From Deltaproteobacteria bacterium (lineage in GTDB: Bacteria; Myxococcota; Myxococcia; Myxococcales; SZAS-1): a stretch of 37,364 bases of DNA. Made by a program: the position numbers and the translations under genes. The notes beneath the pieces are model-generated. The model was not told the DNA's origin and did not search any database. It saw only the letters and a list, made by a program, of their open reading frames with translations. How positions within the stretch are numbered: position 1 is the stretch's first letter; every line of letters begins with the position of its first letter. Positions 7,570 to 15,031 of this stretch are shown piece after piece. The DNA is taken from contig JAFEBB010000073.1 in assembly GCA_018266075.1 (NCBI GenBank), positions 1 to 37,364 of the forward strand, read 5' to 3'.

Positions 7570-7637
7570 GCTCGCGCCGCGACGACCGCACCACCCTGGG
7601 CCCCCCGCCGGCGCCGCGCCGGCCGGGGCAGCCCAAC

Positions 7638-9221
7638 GTGCGCCCCGCCGCGTCCCAGCGAATCGCGCCGGATCGCACGCGCACGCTCGTCGGCAGCGAC
7701 GCGGACGAGGACGAGCCCACCACCTCGACGGATGGCAACGGGCTCTCCTCGCGTCCAGCTTCGCGGCAGGCGCCGCCGCCCATCCCCTCGCCGCGCCGTA
7801 GCCAGGCCCGCGAGCCGGAGTACACGCCCACGCCCTCGGCCGGAAACCGCCGTGGTCAGCCCGAGCCCGAGCCGCAGCGGGTGAGGCTGCCCTCCCAGGC
7901 GATGCGCCAGCGGCCGTACACGCGCTTCGCCTGGACGAACCTGCCCAAGGTGCCGTCGTCGGAGGTCACGCTGATGTCGCGGGTGCAGGGCGTGCTCCCC
8001 GCGGACCCGCACGCCGCCGCGGCGGCCGTGGCCGAGCGGGTGCAGCAGTTGCTCGAGCACCCCTGCGTCATCAAGCTCACGCATGTGTTCCTCACCAAGC
8101 CCGCGGAGCTGCGAAAGCTGGTGCCCGAGCCGAGCTTCCTCGCGCAGCTCGCGCTCGCGCCGCACGTGCCGCGCGGCATCCTCGACGTCGAGCTGGCGTT
8201 GGCCCACGCGCTCATCGACCAGCTCCTCGGCGGCGCAGCGGGCGAGGCGGTGGTGCTGCGGCCGCTCACCGACATCGAAGAGGGCGTGCTCAGCTACATG
8301 ATGCTCGAGGGCTTCAAGGCCCTGGCGCCGTCGATGGATCCCGAGCGCCCCAAGCTGCGCGTGGAGAGCGCGCTGCGCGGCGTGGACGAGGCGCTGGCCC
8401 TGCTCGATCCCGAGGACCCGCTGGTGGTGCTGCAGTACGTGTTCAGCGTGGGCGAGGTGGCGTCGGGCTACTTCCGGCTCTTCTTGCCCTCGGCCGCCGT
8501 GGACGCCGCCCAGCCCTCGCCCCAGAGCGCCGACGTGAAGCTGCGCCGCCAGAAGCTCTTCGAGGCCCACGCCGAGCGGTTGAGCCTGGTGAAGGACACG
8601 CTGCGCGCGGAGATCGCCCACTGCGAGCTCTCCGCGCTCGACCTCCGCGGCCTCGGCCCCGGCGACGTGGTGCTGGTGGAAGAGCCCATGGCCCGGCCCG
8701 ACCTGGGCGAGGGCGGCCACTGCAAGCTGCGGGTGGGTCTGGGGCAGCGCGGCCACTGGAAGGCCAAGCTCGACGTGGGCGAGTCGGGGCTCCAGGCCAC
8801 GCTCGAAGAGGTGGTGCTGGGCACGGAGCTGCCCGCGCCGCAGGCGCCTGCGCCCGCGGAAGCGCCTTCTGAAGACCCGGCGTCGGAGTTCGAGGAGCTG
8901 CCCGGCGGCCGCACCACGGAGACCACGCTCCCGAGTAACCCCTGGGAAGCGAACGAGAGGACCAACGTGAGCTCATCTTCCGGTGGCGCGGAGAGCGCCG
9001 AGCTGCTCAACGACATTCCGCTGCACGTCTCGGTGGAGCTGGCCCGCGTGCCGGTGACCGCCGAAGAGGTCGTCGCCTTGCGAGCAGGGCAGGTGGTGGC
9101 GCTGGGACGGCCGGCGTCGAGCGCGGTGGAGCTCTCGGTGAACGGCAAGATCGTGGCCCAGGGCGAGCTCGTCGAGGTCGACGGGCAGCTCGGCGTGAAG
9201 ATCACCCAGCTGGTGGCGTGA
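7638..9221 (+). CDS. sctQ: FliM/FliN-like C-ring (sorting platform) protein, SctQ
   Basis: 527 residues from a GTG at 7638; the frame is open back to 7554 but has no better start codon, and the first in-frame ATG (7974) would remove conserved sequence. Residues 1-90 are Pro/Arg-rich and probably unstructured. The middle is a FliM-like domain. Two SpoA-type modules follow: one around 330-395 (GPGDVVLVEEP, then WKAKLDVGESGL) and a canonical one at about 445-527 (IPLHVSVELARVPVTAEEV through LRAGQVVALGRP to the C-terminus). SctQ/FliN rings receive substrates and bind the ATPase-stator complex. The start is the weakest part of this call. Confidence 0.8.
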   Translation: MRPAASQRIAPDRTRTLVGSDADEDEPTTSTDGNGLSSRPASRQAPPPIPSPRRSQAREPEYTPTPSAGNRRGQPEPEPQRVRLPSQAMRQRPYTRFAWTNLPKVPSSEVTLMSRVQGVLPADPHAAAAAVAERVQQLLEHPCVIKLTHVFLTKPAELRKLVPEPSFLAQLALAPHVPRGILDVELALAHALIDQLLGGAAGEAVVLRPLTDIEEGVLSYMMLEGFKALAPSMDPERPKLRVESALRGVDEALALLDPEDPLVVLQYVFSVGEVASGYFRLFLPSAAVDAAQPSPQSADVKLRRQKLFEAHAERLSLVKDTLRAEIAHCELSALDLRGLGPGDVVLVEEPMARPDLGEGGHCKLRVGLGQRGHWKAKLDVGESGLQATLEEVVLGTELPAPQAPAPAEAPSEDPASEFEELPGGRTTETTLPSNPWEANERTNVSSSSGGAESAELLNDIPLHVSVELARVPVTAEEVVALRAGQVVALGRPASSAVELSVNGKIVAQGELVEVDGQLGVKITQLVA

Positions 9222-9239
9222 TTCGCGCCGCGGCGACGT

Positions 9240-9269
9240 TTGACCCCCTCTGCGAGCGCGCGCTACAAC
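9240..9269 (+). promoter_or_regulatory. Sigma-70-type promoter before fliO
   Basis: TTGACC (9240-9245), an 18-base spacer and TACAAC (9264-9269), 44 bases before the ATG at 9314. It lies in the only sizeable gap (92 bases) inside the core of the export cluster, so fliO-sctRSTU may be expressed separately from sctOPQ. Confidence 0.5.
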
Positions 9270-9313
9270 CTTCGCTCGCTTGCGGCCCCTCGTCGCACGC
9301 GAACCTGCCCACG

Positions 9314-9916
9314 ATGCTCCGCGTCTTCCTGCTCAGCGCGCTGCTCGCGGCGCCGCTCGTGGCGGCCGCCGACATCCCGCCATTGCCGCGCAAGCCCGCC
9401 GTGCCCGCGCAGCCGACGACACCCGATCCAGCGCCGCCCGCGCCGGTCGCGACGCCGACGCCGCCCGTGACGCCGCCTGCTCCCTCGCCGCCCTCGCCTG
9501 CACCGCAGAAGGATCCCTCGCTCTACGCCACGCCCGACGACCTCGGCTCGCCCACCGACGGCACCGGCTACCTGCTCTTCAAGACCCTGGTCGTGCTGGG
9601 CGTGGTGGTCTCGGTCATCTACCTCACGCTCAACGTGGGCGCGCGGAAGCTGCTCAAGCTCGGGCCGCAAGCGAATGCGCTCGTCAAGGTCATCGACCGC
9701 GTGCCGCTGGATCCCAAGAAGAGCCTCTACGTGCTCCAGGTGGGCGGCGAGTTCCTGCTCGTGGGCGCCAGTGAGCAGGGCCTGAACCTCATCTCCAAGC
9801 TCGACGGCGAGAGCGTGCAGAAGCTCCTCGCCGAGCGCCTCGCCGCGCAGCCCTCGTCCAACTTCCTCGAGCGGCTCAACGCGCTCGCCAAGCCCGCGCC
9901 CCGGAAGCCCCAATGA
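9314..9916 (+). CDS. fliO: FliO-like assembly factor of the export gate
   Basis: 200 residues from the ATG at 9314. A signal-like N-terminus (MLRVFLLSALLAAPLVAAAD) is followed by a Pro-rich segment (about 21-65), one membrane helix (about 86-106) and a cytoplasmic FliO domain with ALVKVIDRVPLDPKKSLYVL and VGGEFLLVGASEQGLNLIS. FliO helps assemble the FliP pentamer in flagella. It overlaps the following sctR gene by four bases (ATGA), so the two are translationally coupled, as is common for fliO-fliP. FliO is normally a flagellar component and absent from classical injectisomes, which makes its presence here informative. Confidence 0.82.
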   Translation: MLRVFLLSALLAAPLVAAADIPPLPRKPAVPAQPTTPDPAPPAPVATPTPPVTPPAPSPPSPAPQKDPSLYATPDDLGSPTDGTGYLLFKTLVVLGVVVSVIYLTLNVGARKLLKLGPQANALVKVIDRVPLDPKKSLYVLQVGGEFLLVGASEQGLNLISKLDGESVQKLLAERLAAQPSSNFLERLNALAKPAPRKPQ

Positions 9917-10746
9917 AAAGCCCGCTCCAGGTCTTGCTCCGCAGGCTCATTCCGCTGGCGATCGTGCTCGGGGCCGTCGGGTCGGGCGGGCTGGCCTGGG
10001 CCGCGCGCGCGTCGCACGCCGCCGCGAGCACCGCCGCCACCACCGTCAGCCCCGAGGTGACGAGCGCGCTCACCAACAACAGCTTCGGGGGCAAGCCGCT
10101 GGTGCTGCTCGTCGCGCTGGCGGCGATGGCGCTCCTGCCCTTCGTGCTCTTGATGGTGACGAGCTTCGTGAAGATCGCGGTGGTGCTCTCGATCGTCCGC
10201 AGCGCGCTGGGAACGCAGCAGATCCCGCCGACCCAGGTGATCACCGGTCTGGCGATCATCCTCACCGTCTACATCATGGCGCCCGTGGCCCTGCAGATGT
10301 ACCGCGCGACCGGCAACCTCGCGGACAACAACGGCGAGCTCTTCAGCGAGAAGAGCGTGCCGCTGCTCCTCGACGCGGCCAACAAGGCGAAGGAGCCGCT
10401 GCGCAACTGGCTGGAGAAGCACGCCACCGAGAAGGACCGCACGCTCTTCTACTCGCTGGCGAAGCGCATGCGAGAGGGCCCGGACAAGGACAGCGTCACC
10501 GAGCGCGACTTCCTCATCATCGTGCCCAGCTTCGTGATCAGCGAGCTGAAGCAGGCGTTCCAGATTGGGTTCATCCTCTTCGTGCCGTTCATCGTCATCG
10601 ACATGGTGGTCGCGAACATCCTGCTCGCCCTGGGCATGCACATGCTCTCGCCCACCACGATCTCCATGCCGTTCAAGCTGCTGCTCTTCGTCCTCGTCGA
10701 TGGGTGGTACCTCATCGCCAAGGGCCTGGTCATTGGCTACCTGTGA
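9913..10746 (+). CDS. sctR: Export gate protein SctR (FliP family)
   Basis: 277 residues. It has an N-terminal signal-like segment (about 11-30), four predicted membrane helices and both family signatures: PFVLLMVTSFVKIAVVLSIV continuing to RSALGTQQIPP (about 76-106), and SFVISELKQAFQIGF followed by FVPFIVIDMVV (about 206-233). FliP/SctR forms the pentameric core of the export channel with SctS and SctT. Gene order R-S-T-U matches both flagellar (fliPQR-flhB) and injectisome (sctRSTU) operons. The N-terminal extension of about 50 Ala/Ser/Thr-rich residues is like that of flagellar FliP with its cleaved signal peptide. Confidence 0.95.
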   Translation: MKSPLQVLLRRLIPLAIVLGAVGSGGLAWAARASHAAASTAATTVSPEVTSALTNNSFGGKPLVLLVALAAMALLPFVLLMVTSFVKIAVVLSIVRSALGTQQIPPTQVITGLAIILTVYIMAPVALQMYRATGNLADNNGELFSEKSVPLLLDAANKAKEPLRNWLEKHATEKDRTLFYSLAKRMREGPDKDSVTERDFLIIVPSFVISELKQAFQIGFILFVPFIVIDMVVANILLALGMHMLSPTTISMPFKLLLFVLVDGWYLIAKGLVIGYL

Positions 10747-10755
10747 GGTGAAGTG

Positions 10756-11025
10756 ATGGTCACCGAGTTCATCAGCCAGATCACGCGCGAGTCGCTGTAC
10801 CTGGTCATCACCGCGTCGATGCCGCCCATCATCATCAGCTTGATCGTGGGCCTCGCCGTCTCGATCTTCCAGGCCACCACGCAGATCCAGGAGCAGACGC
10901 TCACCTTCGCGCCCAAGCTGGTCGTCGTGTTCGGCGTGTTGGCGCTCGCGGGGCCGTGGATTGGCTCGCAGCTGGTGCGCTTCACCTTCGAAGTCTTCGA
11001 CCGCTTCCCGCAATTCGTGCACTGA
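10756..11025 (+). CDS. sctS: Export gate protein SctS (FliQ family)
   Basis: 89 residues with two membrane helices and the family pattern MPPIIISLIVGLAVSIFQA, then TTQIQEQTLTFAPKLVVV. The ATG at 10756 is chosen over the GTG immediately before it because GAGGTGAAG gives a ribosome site at normal spacing. It starts 9 bases after sctR and ends 3 bases before sctT. Four SctS copies wrap around the SctR/SctT core in known gates. Length is exactly typical. Confidence 0.95.
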   Translation: MVTEFISQITRESLYLVITASMPPIIISLIVGLAVSIFQATTQIQEQTLTFAPKLVVVFGVLALAGPWIGSQLVRFTFEVFDRFPQFVH

Positions 11026-11028
11026 CGC

Positions 11029-11844
11029 ATGGAAGCGTTCGGTCAGCTCAGCCACCTGCTGGGTCAAGCAGGCTTCACCCAGATCCTGCTCCAGCTCGCG
11101 CTGGTGATGGGCCGGGTGCTGCCCATGGCGCTCATCGCGCCGTTCCTCGGCGGCGAGCTGGTGCAGAGCGAAGTGAAGCTGGGCGTGGGAATCACGCTCG
11201 CGCTGTTGCTCTATCCGCTGGTGGGCGCAGGCCAGCCGGTGCCCATGTTCGCGTTCCCGTTCATGGCGCTGCTCATCAAGGAAGTGGCCATCGGCGGGGT
11301 GATGGCCTTCACGGTGAGCATGATCTTCGAGGCCGCGCGCGCAGCAGGCACGTTCGTGGACACCATGAGCGGCGCGAACCAGGCCACGGTGATGGTGCCG
11401 CAGATCCAGCAGCAGGCGTCGCTGTTCGCGGATCTGCAGTTTCAGTTCGCGGTGGTCCTCTTCCTGGTGCTCAACGGGCACCACGTGGTGATCACCGCCA
11501 TGGCCGACTCCTTCGTGCTGATTCCGATCAACGACTATCCGCACTTTACGCACGGCACCTGGCCGTTCTTCGAGCTCATGCTCCGCACCTGCGCGCACCT
11601 CATGTTCGTGTGCGTGGCGCTCTCGGCGCCCGCGGCCGCGGCGAGCTTCCTGACCGACGTGTCGCTCGGCCTCATCAACCGCGTGGCCCCGCAGATCCAG
11701 GTCTTCTTCATGAGCATGACCGTGAAGCCCATCGTCACGGTCTTCGTGATGCTGCTCGCGATTCACGTGTTCTCCGACGAGCTCGCCAAGCAGTTCGGCC
11801 TCGTGCTCGACGACATGAAGCGCTCGTACATGCTGATGCACTAG
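11029..11844 (+). CDS. sctT: Export gate protein SctT (FliR family)
   Basis: 271 residues, very hydrophobic, with about six to eight membrane segments. Recognisable FliR features include RVLPMALIAPFLGGELVQSE near the N-terminus, FMALLIKEVAIGGVMAFTVS in the middle and a GLINRVAPQIQVFFMSMTVK segment before the last helices. A single SctT closes the SctR-SctS helical assembly. It lies between sctS and sctU with short spacers, so co-translation is likely. Confidence 0.93.
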   Translation: MEAFGQLSHLLGQAGFTQILLQLALVMGRVLPMALIAPFLGGELVQSEVKLGVGITLALLLYPLVGAGQPVPMFAFPFMALLIKEVAIGGVMAFTVSMIFEAARAAGTFVDTMSGANQATVMVPQIQQQASLFADLQFQFAVVLFLVLNGHHVVITAMADSFVLIPINDYPHFTHGTWPFFELMLRTCAHLMFVCVALSAPAAAASFLTDVSLGLINRVAPQIQVFFMSMTVKPIVTVFVMLLAIHVFSDELAKQFGLVLDDMKRSYMLMH

Positions 11845-11853
11845 GGCTCAGCC

Positions 11854-12936
11854 ATGGCGGACGAGAGCGGCGAGAAAACCGAAGAACCCACACAAAAGAA
11901 GCTGGACGACGCTCGCAAGCGCGGCCAGGTGTGGAAGAGCCGCGACCTCACCGGCGCGCTCGTGTTCTTCGTGGGCTACGCGATGCTGACCGCGGGCGCC
12001 TCGCAGGTGTACCTGCGCTTCCACATGCTCTTCGACGGCGCGATGGACACCATCGCCCACCTGGGCACGCCCGAGCACGACACCAACGAGGCGCTCATGA
12101 ACGGGCTGGTGTCGCTGCTCGTCCTCTGCCTGCCGGTCGTGGCGGGCGCGGCGATCGTGGGCGGGCTCGCGGACTTTCTCCAGGTGGGCCCGCTCTTCAC
12201 CGGCGATCCGGTGATGCCCAAGCTCGAGAAGCTGAACCCGATGGACGGGCTCAAGAACATCTTCAGCAAGAAGACCGTGGTCGAGGCCTTGAAGAACATG
12301 CTCAAGGTCTCGCTCGCCGGGTACCTGGCGTGGACGGTGCTCCGCGATCATGTGCCGGTGGTGATCCAGACGGTGCACACCACGCCGCTCGGGCTGGTGA
12401 TTGTGCTGGGCGAGCTCGTCTATCGACTCACGATCAAGGTGGGCTTGCTGCTCGTGCTCATCGCGCTCTTCGACGTGTGGTGGCAGCACCGCACGTACAT
12501 GAAGGACATGATGATGACGCGCGAGGAGGTGAAGCGCGAATACAAGGAGAGCGAAGGCGACCCGCACCACAAGGCCAAGCGCAAGGAGCTGCACCAGGAG
12601 ATCCTCGAGCACTCCGCCATCGAGAGCGTGCAGAACGCCGACGTGGTGATCACCAATCCCACGCACGTGGCGGTGGCGATCTCGTACGACAAGGAGAAGG
12701 ACGCCTCGCCGCGCGTGCTTGCCAAGGGCGTGGACGAGCTCGCCGCGCGCATCCGCGAGCTGGCCAAGAAGCACGACGTGCCCATGGTGCGGAACGTGCC
12801 GCTCGCGCACGCGCTCAACCGGCTCGATCTCGGAACCGAGATCCCCGAGGAGCTCTACGACGCCGTGGCCGAGGTGCTGAACTTCGTCTACGGGCTGCAG
12901 AACGAGCAGGCGCCGAGCATGGAGCCGCGACGCTAG
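11854..12936 (+). CDS. sctU: Export switch protein SctU (FlhB family), with autocleavage motif
   Basis: 360 residues. A basic N-terminus (SGEKTEEPTQKKLDDARKRG) is typical of FlhB/YscU; four membrane segments follow up to about 205, then a linker and the cytoplasmic domain. The autocleavage motif NPTH is intact at 268-271, so the chain should split between Asn268 and Pro269 to give the C-terminal fragment that sets substrate specificity. The C-terminal part contains VRNVPLAHALNRLDLGTEIP and then EELYDAVAEVLNFVY. A free-standing copy of this fragment is encoded at 14315-14599. SctU is normally the acceptor for the ruler protein encoded at 6556. Confidence 0.95.
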   Translation: MADESGEKTEEPTQKKLDDARKRGQVWKSRDLTGALVFFVGYAMLTAGASQVYLRFHMLFDGAMDTIAHLGTPEHDTNEALMNGLVSLLVLCLPVVAGAAIVGGLADFLQVGPLFTGDPVMPKLEKLNPMDGLKNIFSKKTVVEALKNMLKVSLAGYLAWTVLRDHVPVVIQTVHTTPLGLVIVLGELVYRLTIKVGLLLVLIALFDVWWQHRTYMKDMMMTREEVKREYKESEGDPHHKAKRKELHQEILEHSAIESVQNADVVITNPTHVAVAISYDKEKDASPRVLAKGVDELAARIRELAKKHDVPMVRNVPLAHALNRLDLGTEIPEELYDAVAEVLNFVYGLQNEQAPSMEPRR

Positions 12937-12958
12937 ACTTGCTGCTCGAGGGGTCGCC

Positions 12959-13501
12959 ATGAGCCAGGACAAGCTCTTCTTCGGCCACGCCGTCTCGGGC
13001 CTGTACCAGCACGCGCTCGGCAACCGAATGATGCCGGAGCTCCGCGAGCAGCTCCGCGAGGCCGGGCTGGATCTCGACAAGCCGCTCTTGCCCGCGTACC
13101 CGGCCGAGCTCTTCGTGCGCTGGTTGGACGTGGCGGGCGCTGCGCTCTTTCCGAACCGTTCGCGTGCCGAGCAGCTCTACGAGATGGGCCGGGTGACGGT
13201 GCAGGGCTTCGCGCAGATCGAGCTCGGCAGCGCCATGTTCGATCACCTCAAGGTCATGACCGCCGAGAAGTCGATGCAGCGCCTCGAGCGGAGCCTGCGC
13301 GCGGCCATGAACTTCATCGCCGTGCGCTTTCACCCGCTGAGCCCCACCGAGTTCGAGCTCCACCTCAACGACGTCGTGGGGATCCCGGACTTCTTCCGTG
13401 GCCTCGTGGAAGGCGGCTCGAGCGCCGCGGGTCGGAGCTCGAGCGTCACCGTGAGCCGGCTCGAGGGCGAGGGCTGCGTGCTGCTGTATCGAGCGGGTTA
13501 A
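12959..13501 (+). CDS. TIGR02265/DUF2378 family protein, 180 residues
   Basis: The features FGHAVSGLYQHALGN, YPAELFVRWLDVAGAALFPN, GRVTVQGFAQIELGSAMFD, LRAAMNFIAVRF and NDVVGIPDFFRGLVEGG match what I know of TIGR02265, a paralogous family of Myxococcus and relatives. The biochemical role is unknown; proteins in the family are roughly this length. It begins 22 bases after sctU with a GAGGGG ribosome site, so it is probably co-transcribed with the export genes. It is the strongest taxonomic marker in the window. No membrane segments or metal-binding motifs are visible. Confidence 0.85.
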   Translation: MSQDKLFFGHAVSGLYQHALGNRMMPELREQLREAGLDLDKPLLPAYPAELFVRWLDVAGAALFPNRSRAEQLYEMGRVTVQGFAQIELGSAMFDHLKVMTAEKSMQRLERSLRAAMNFIAVRFHPLSPTEFELHLNDVVGIPDFFRGLVEGGSSAAGRSSSVTVSRLEGEGCVLLYRAG

Positions 13502-13528
13502 CCAGTTCGTTAACAAGGCGGACGGCCG

Positions 13529-13861
13529 ATGATTCGCGCGCTCGTACTTCTCGCCACGCTCGCCGGAGCAGACCTGAAGACGGTGGGCTCGTCGAAGGAG
13601 GCCGCCGCCGCCATCGGCCAGGACGTGCGCGTCAGCGGCATCGCGCAGGATTCCAAGCTCTCGGGCGTGGTGGTGACGGGCGAGCTCGTCGTCTACTGCC
13701 TCGATCACCCGAGCTGGAGCGCGCGCGCCGGCAAGCGCATCACCGTCGAGGGCAAGCTGGAGCAGACGCGCGAGCTCGAAGCGCACGTCGACGACGCAGG
13801 CGCCATCAGCCAGGGCACGGGCGGCCCCATCTTCGTCATCCGCGCGTGCACGGTGAAGTAG
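13529..13861 (+). CDS. Small exported protein of unknown function, 110 residues
   Basis: A short signal-like segment (MIRALVLLATLAGA) is followed by an all-beta-looking domain: DVRVSGIAQDSKLSGVVVTG, then KRITVEGKLEQTREL and ending FVIRACTVK. Alternation of strands around VSGIAQ and VEGKLE suggests an OB-like fold, by analogy with small periplasmic OB proteins; this is inference. Cysteines are at the YCLD and RACT positions and could pair. It follows the DUF2378 gene by 27 bases, a gap that contains two GTTAAC sites. I do not recognise a named family. Confidence 0.65.
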   Translation: MIRALVLLATLAGADLKTVGSSKEAAAAIGQDVRVSGIAQDSKLSGVVVTGELVVYCLDHPSWSARAGKRITVEGKLEQTRELEAHVDDAGAISQGTGGPIFVIRACTVK

Positions 13862-13879
13862 GCGCTACACTCGCCGCGC

Positions 13880-14299
13880 ATGGCCGACACCTTCCGCCTT
13901 CACGAACTGGGCAGCCTGGTGCTCCTCGACTGGCTCGCCACGCCCACCGTGCCCGCGCTCGACGAGATTGGCCAGAAGCTCGATGCCGCGATCGCGCGCG
14001 GCAAGCCGCTCGCGCTCATCACCGTCATTCGCGACGGCACCGTGGCGCCCGACTCCAAGGTCCGCGACCACATGAACACCATCTTCAAGCCGCGCCTGAT
14101 GCAGCTGCGCGCGCACTGCCTGGTGATCGAGGGCAAGGGCCTCGCGGCGGATGCCAAGCGGCTCTTCACCCGTGCGGCGCTCGCGCTCATCGGCCAGGGC
14201 GCGCCCATCTTCGACTCGCTCCAGAGCGCGCTGCGCAGCCCCGCGTTTGCTCCCGAGGCCGCGCTCGAAGCCCAGGCGCTGGCCCTCAGGGCAGGGTGA
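13880..14299 (+). CDS. Unknown cytosolic protein, 139 residues (STAS/SpoIIAA-like layout)
   Basis: The order of elements is strand (HELGSLVLLDWLATP), helix (DEIGQKLDAAIARGKP), strand (LALITVIRDGTVAP), helix and strand (AHCLVIEGKGLAADAKRL), then a final helix. This resembles the small alpha/beta folds of STAS or SpoIIAA-like domains. No catalytic signature is visible, and the similarity is by layout only. A TACACT box eight bases before the ATG, with no Shine-Dalgarno, suggests a leaderless start. It lies between a DUF2378-linked pair and the detached SctU domain, so it may serve the export system. Confidence 0.6.
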   Translation: MADTFRLHELGSLVLLDWLATPTVPALDEIGQKLDAAIARGKPLALITVIRDGTVAPDSKVRDHMNTIFKPRLMQLRAHCLVIEGKGLAADAKRLFTRAALALIGQGAPIFDSLQSALRSPAFAPEAALEAQALALRAG

Positions 14300-14302
14300 T
14301 CC

Positions 14303-14308
14303 TAGAGT
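14303..14308 (+). promoter_or_regulatory. Candidate -10 box TAGAGT six bases before the SctU-like gene
   Basis: TAGAGT, six bases, then ATG at 14315, with no ribosome site between. The same spacing is seen before sctO and the gene at 19938. No convincing -35 is present. Confidence 0.3.
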
Positions 14309-14314
14309 CGGAAC

Positions 14315-14599
14315 ATGGCCGCCGATGATCGCGACACGCAAATCGCCGTCGCCATCAAGTACAACAAGGACGAGGACAAGGCCCCCAAGGTCGTGGCCAA
14401 GGGGATGAACCTCAAGGCCGAGCGCATCAAGGAGATCGCCAAGCAGGCAGGCGTCCCGATCATGCGCAACGTGCCGATGGCGCACGCGCTGAACAAGGTC
14501 GACATCGGCGACGAGATTCCGGAAGAGCTGTACGACGCCGTGGCCGAGGTGCTCAACTTCGTCTACGCGCTGGCCCAGGACAAGGAACCCAAGCCCTGA
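14315..14599 (+). CDS. Free-standing SctU/FlhB C-terminal domain, 94 residues
   Basis: The protein aligns from its start with the part of SctU just after NPTH: VAIKYNKDEDKAPKVVAKG against VAISYDKEKDASPRVLAKG, then VRNVPLAHALN-like MRNVPMAHALN, and both share EIPEELYDAVAEVLNFVY exactly. The membrane domain and the NPTH motif are absent. It therefore looks like a soluble stand-in for the cleaved SctU fragment, comparable to FlhX of Helicobacter pylori, an FlhB C-terminal homologue. It may modulate substrate switching or chaperone the platform. The closeness to the local sctU at both protein and DNA level suggests duplication within the cluster. Confidence 0.88.
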   Translation: MAADDRDTQIAVAIKYNKDEDKAPKVVAKGMNLKAERIKEIAKQAGVPIMRNVPMAHALNKVDIGDEIPEELYDAVAEVLNFVYALAQDKEPKP

Positions 14600-14613
14600 C
14601 GGGCGGAGACCCC

Positions 14614-15021
14614 ATGAGCGACTACGACTACGAGAACTCCTCCGCGGGCCAGCAGAAGTCTGGTTCGGTGGTGCCGTGGATCCTGCTCACCTTCATCACC
14701 GTGGGCGCCGGCTTCGGCATGTTCTTCTTCAACATGCAGAAGGAGCAGGCCGTCTCGGCGCTCGAGAAGTTCAAGGCCGAGTACGACACCCTCAAGAAGC
14801 GCCAGGCCGCGACGGATCAAGCCAAGCAGGATCTGGAGAAGCAGCTCGCGGACATGAAGACCGAGCGCGACACCCAGGAGACGGCCAAGAACGACGCCCT
14901 CCACAAGCTCGACGAGGCCACCCAGCAGCTCTCGCTCGCCAAGGCCGAGTCGAGCGACAAGGGCAAGGGCAAGGGCGGCAAGAAGGGCATCGTGATGGTG
15001 AAGGGCAAGCGCCACCGCTAG
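14614..15021 (+). CDS. Membrane-anchored coiled-coil protein, 135 residues
   Basis: A short polar N-terminus is followed by one membrane helix (about 19-39, VVPWILLTFITVGAGFGMFF) and a continuous coiled coil (about 42-110). The tail is very basic and rich in Lys and Gly (KGKGKGGKKG). The arrangement is that of a bitopic protein whose basic tail could bind nucleic acid, peptidoglycan or membrane phosphates, depending on its side. It is the last gene of the rightward cluster, 14 bases after the SctU-like gene, with GGCGGAGACC as ribosome site. I do not recognise a family. Confidence 0.7.
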   Translation: MSDYDYENSSAGQQKSGSVVPWILLTFITVGAGFGMFFFNMQKEQAVSALEKFKAEYDTLKKRQAATDQAKQDLEKQLADMKTERDTQETAKNDALHKLDEATQQLSLAKAESSDKGKGKGGKKGIVMVKGKRHR

Positions 15022-15031
15022 CCCCCCGCCG

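Noticed and set aside
9727-11841. 704-codon leftward frame opposite fliO-sctRST
   Set aside because: The export gate genes on the other strand are certain; the His/Glu/Arg-rich product is a mirror of their codons.
13497-13514. Terminator or operator formed by the two GTTAAC sites
   Set aside because: Six-base self-complementary sites with an unremarkable spacer; no stem long enough for termination and no supporting promoter.
6010-15021. A complete virulence-type injectisome
   Set aside because: No secretin, needle, translocon, effector or chaperone genes are visible and FliO is present; only the export core can be claimed.
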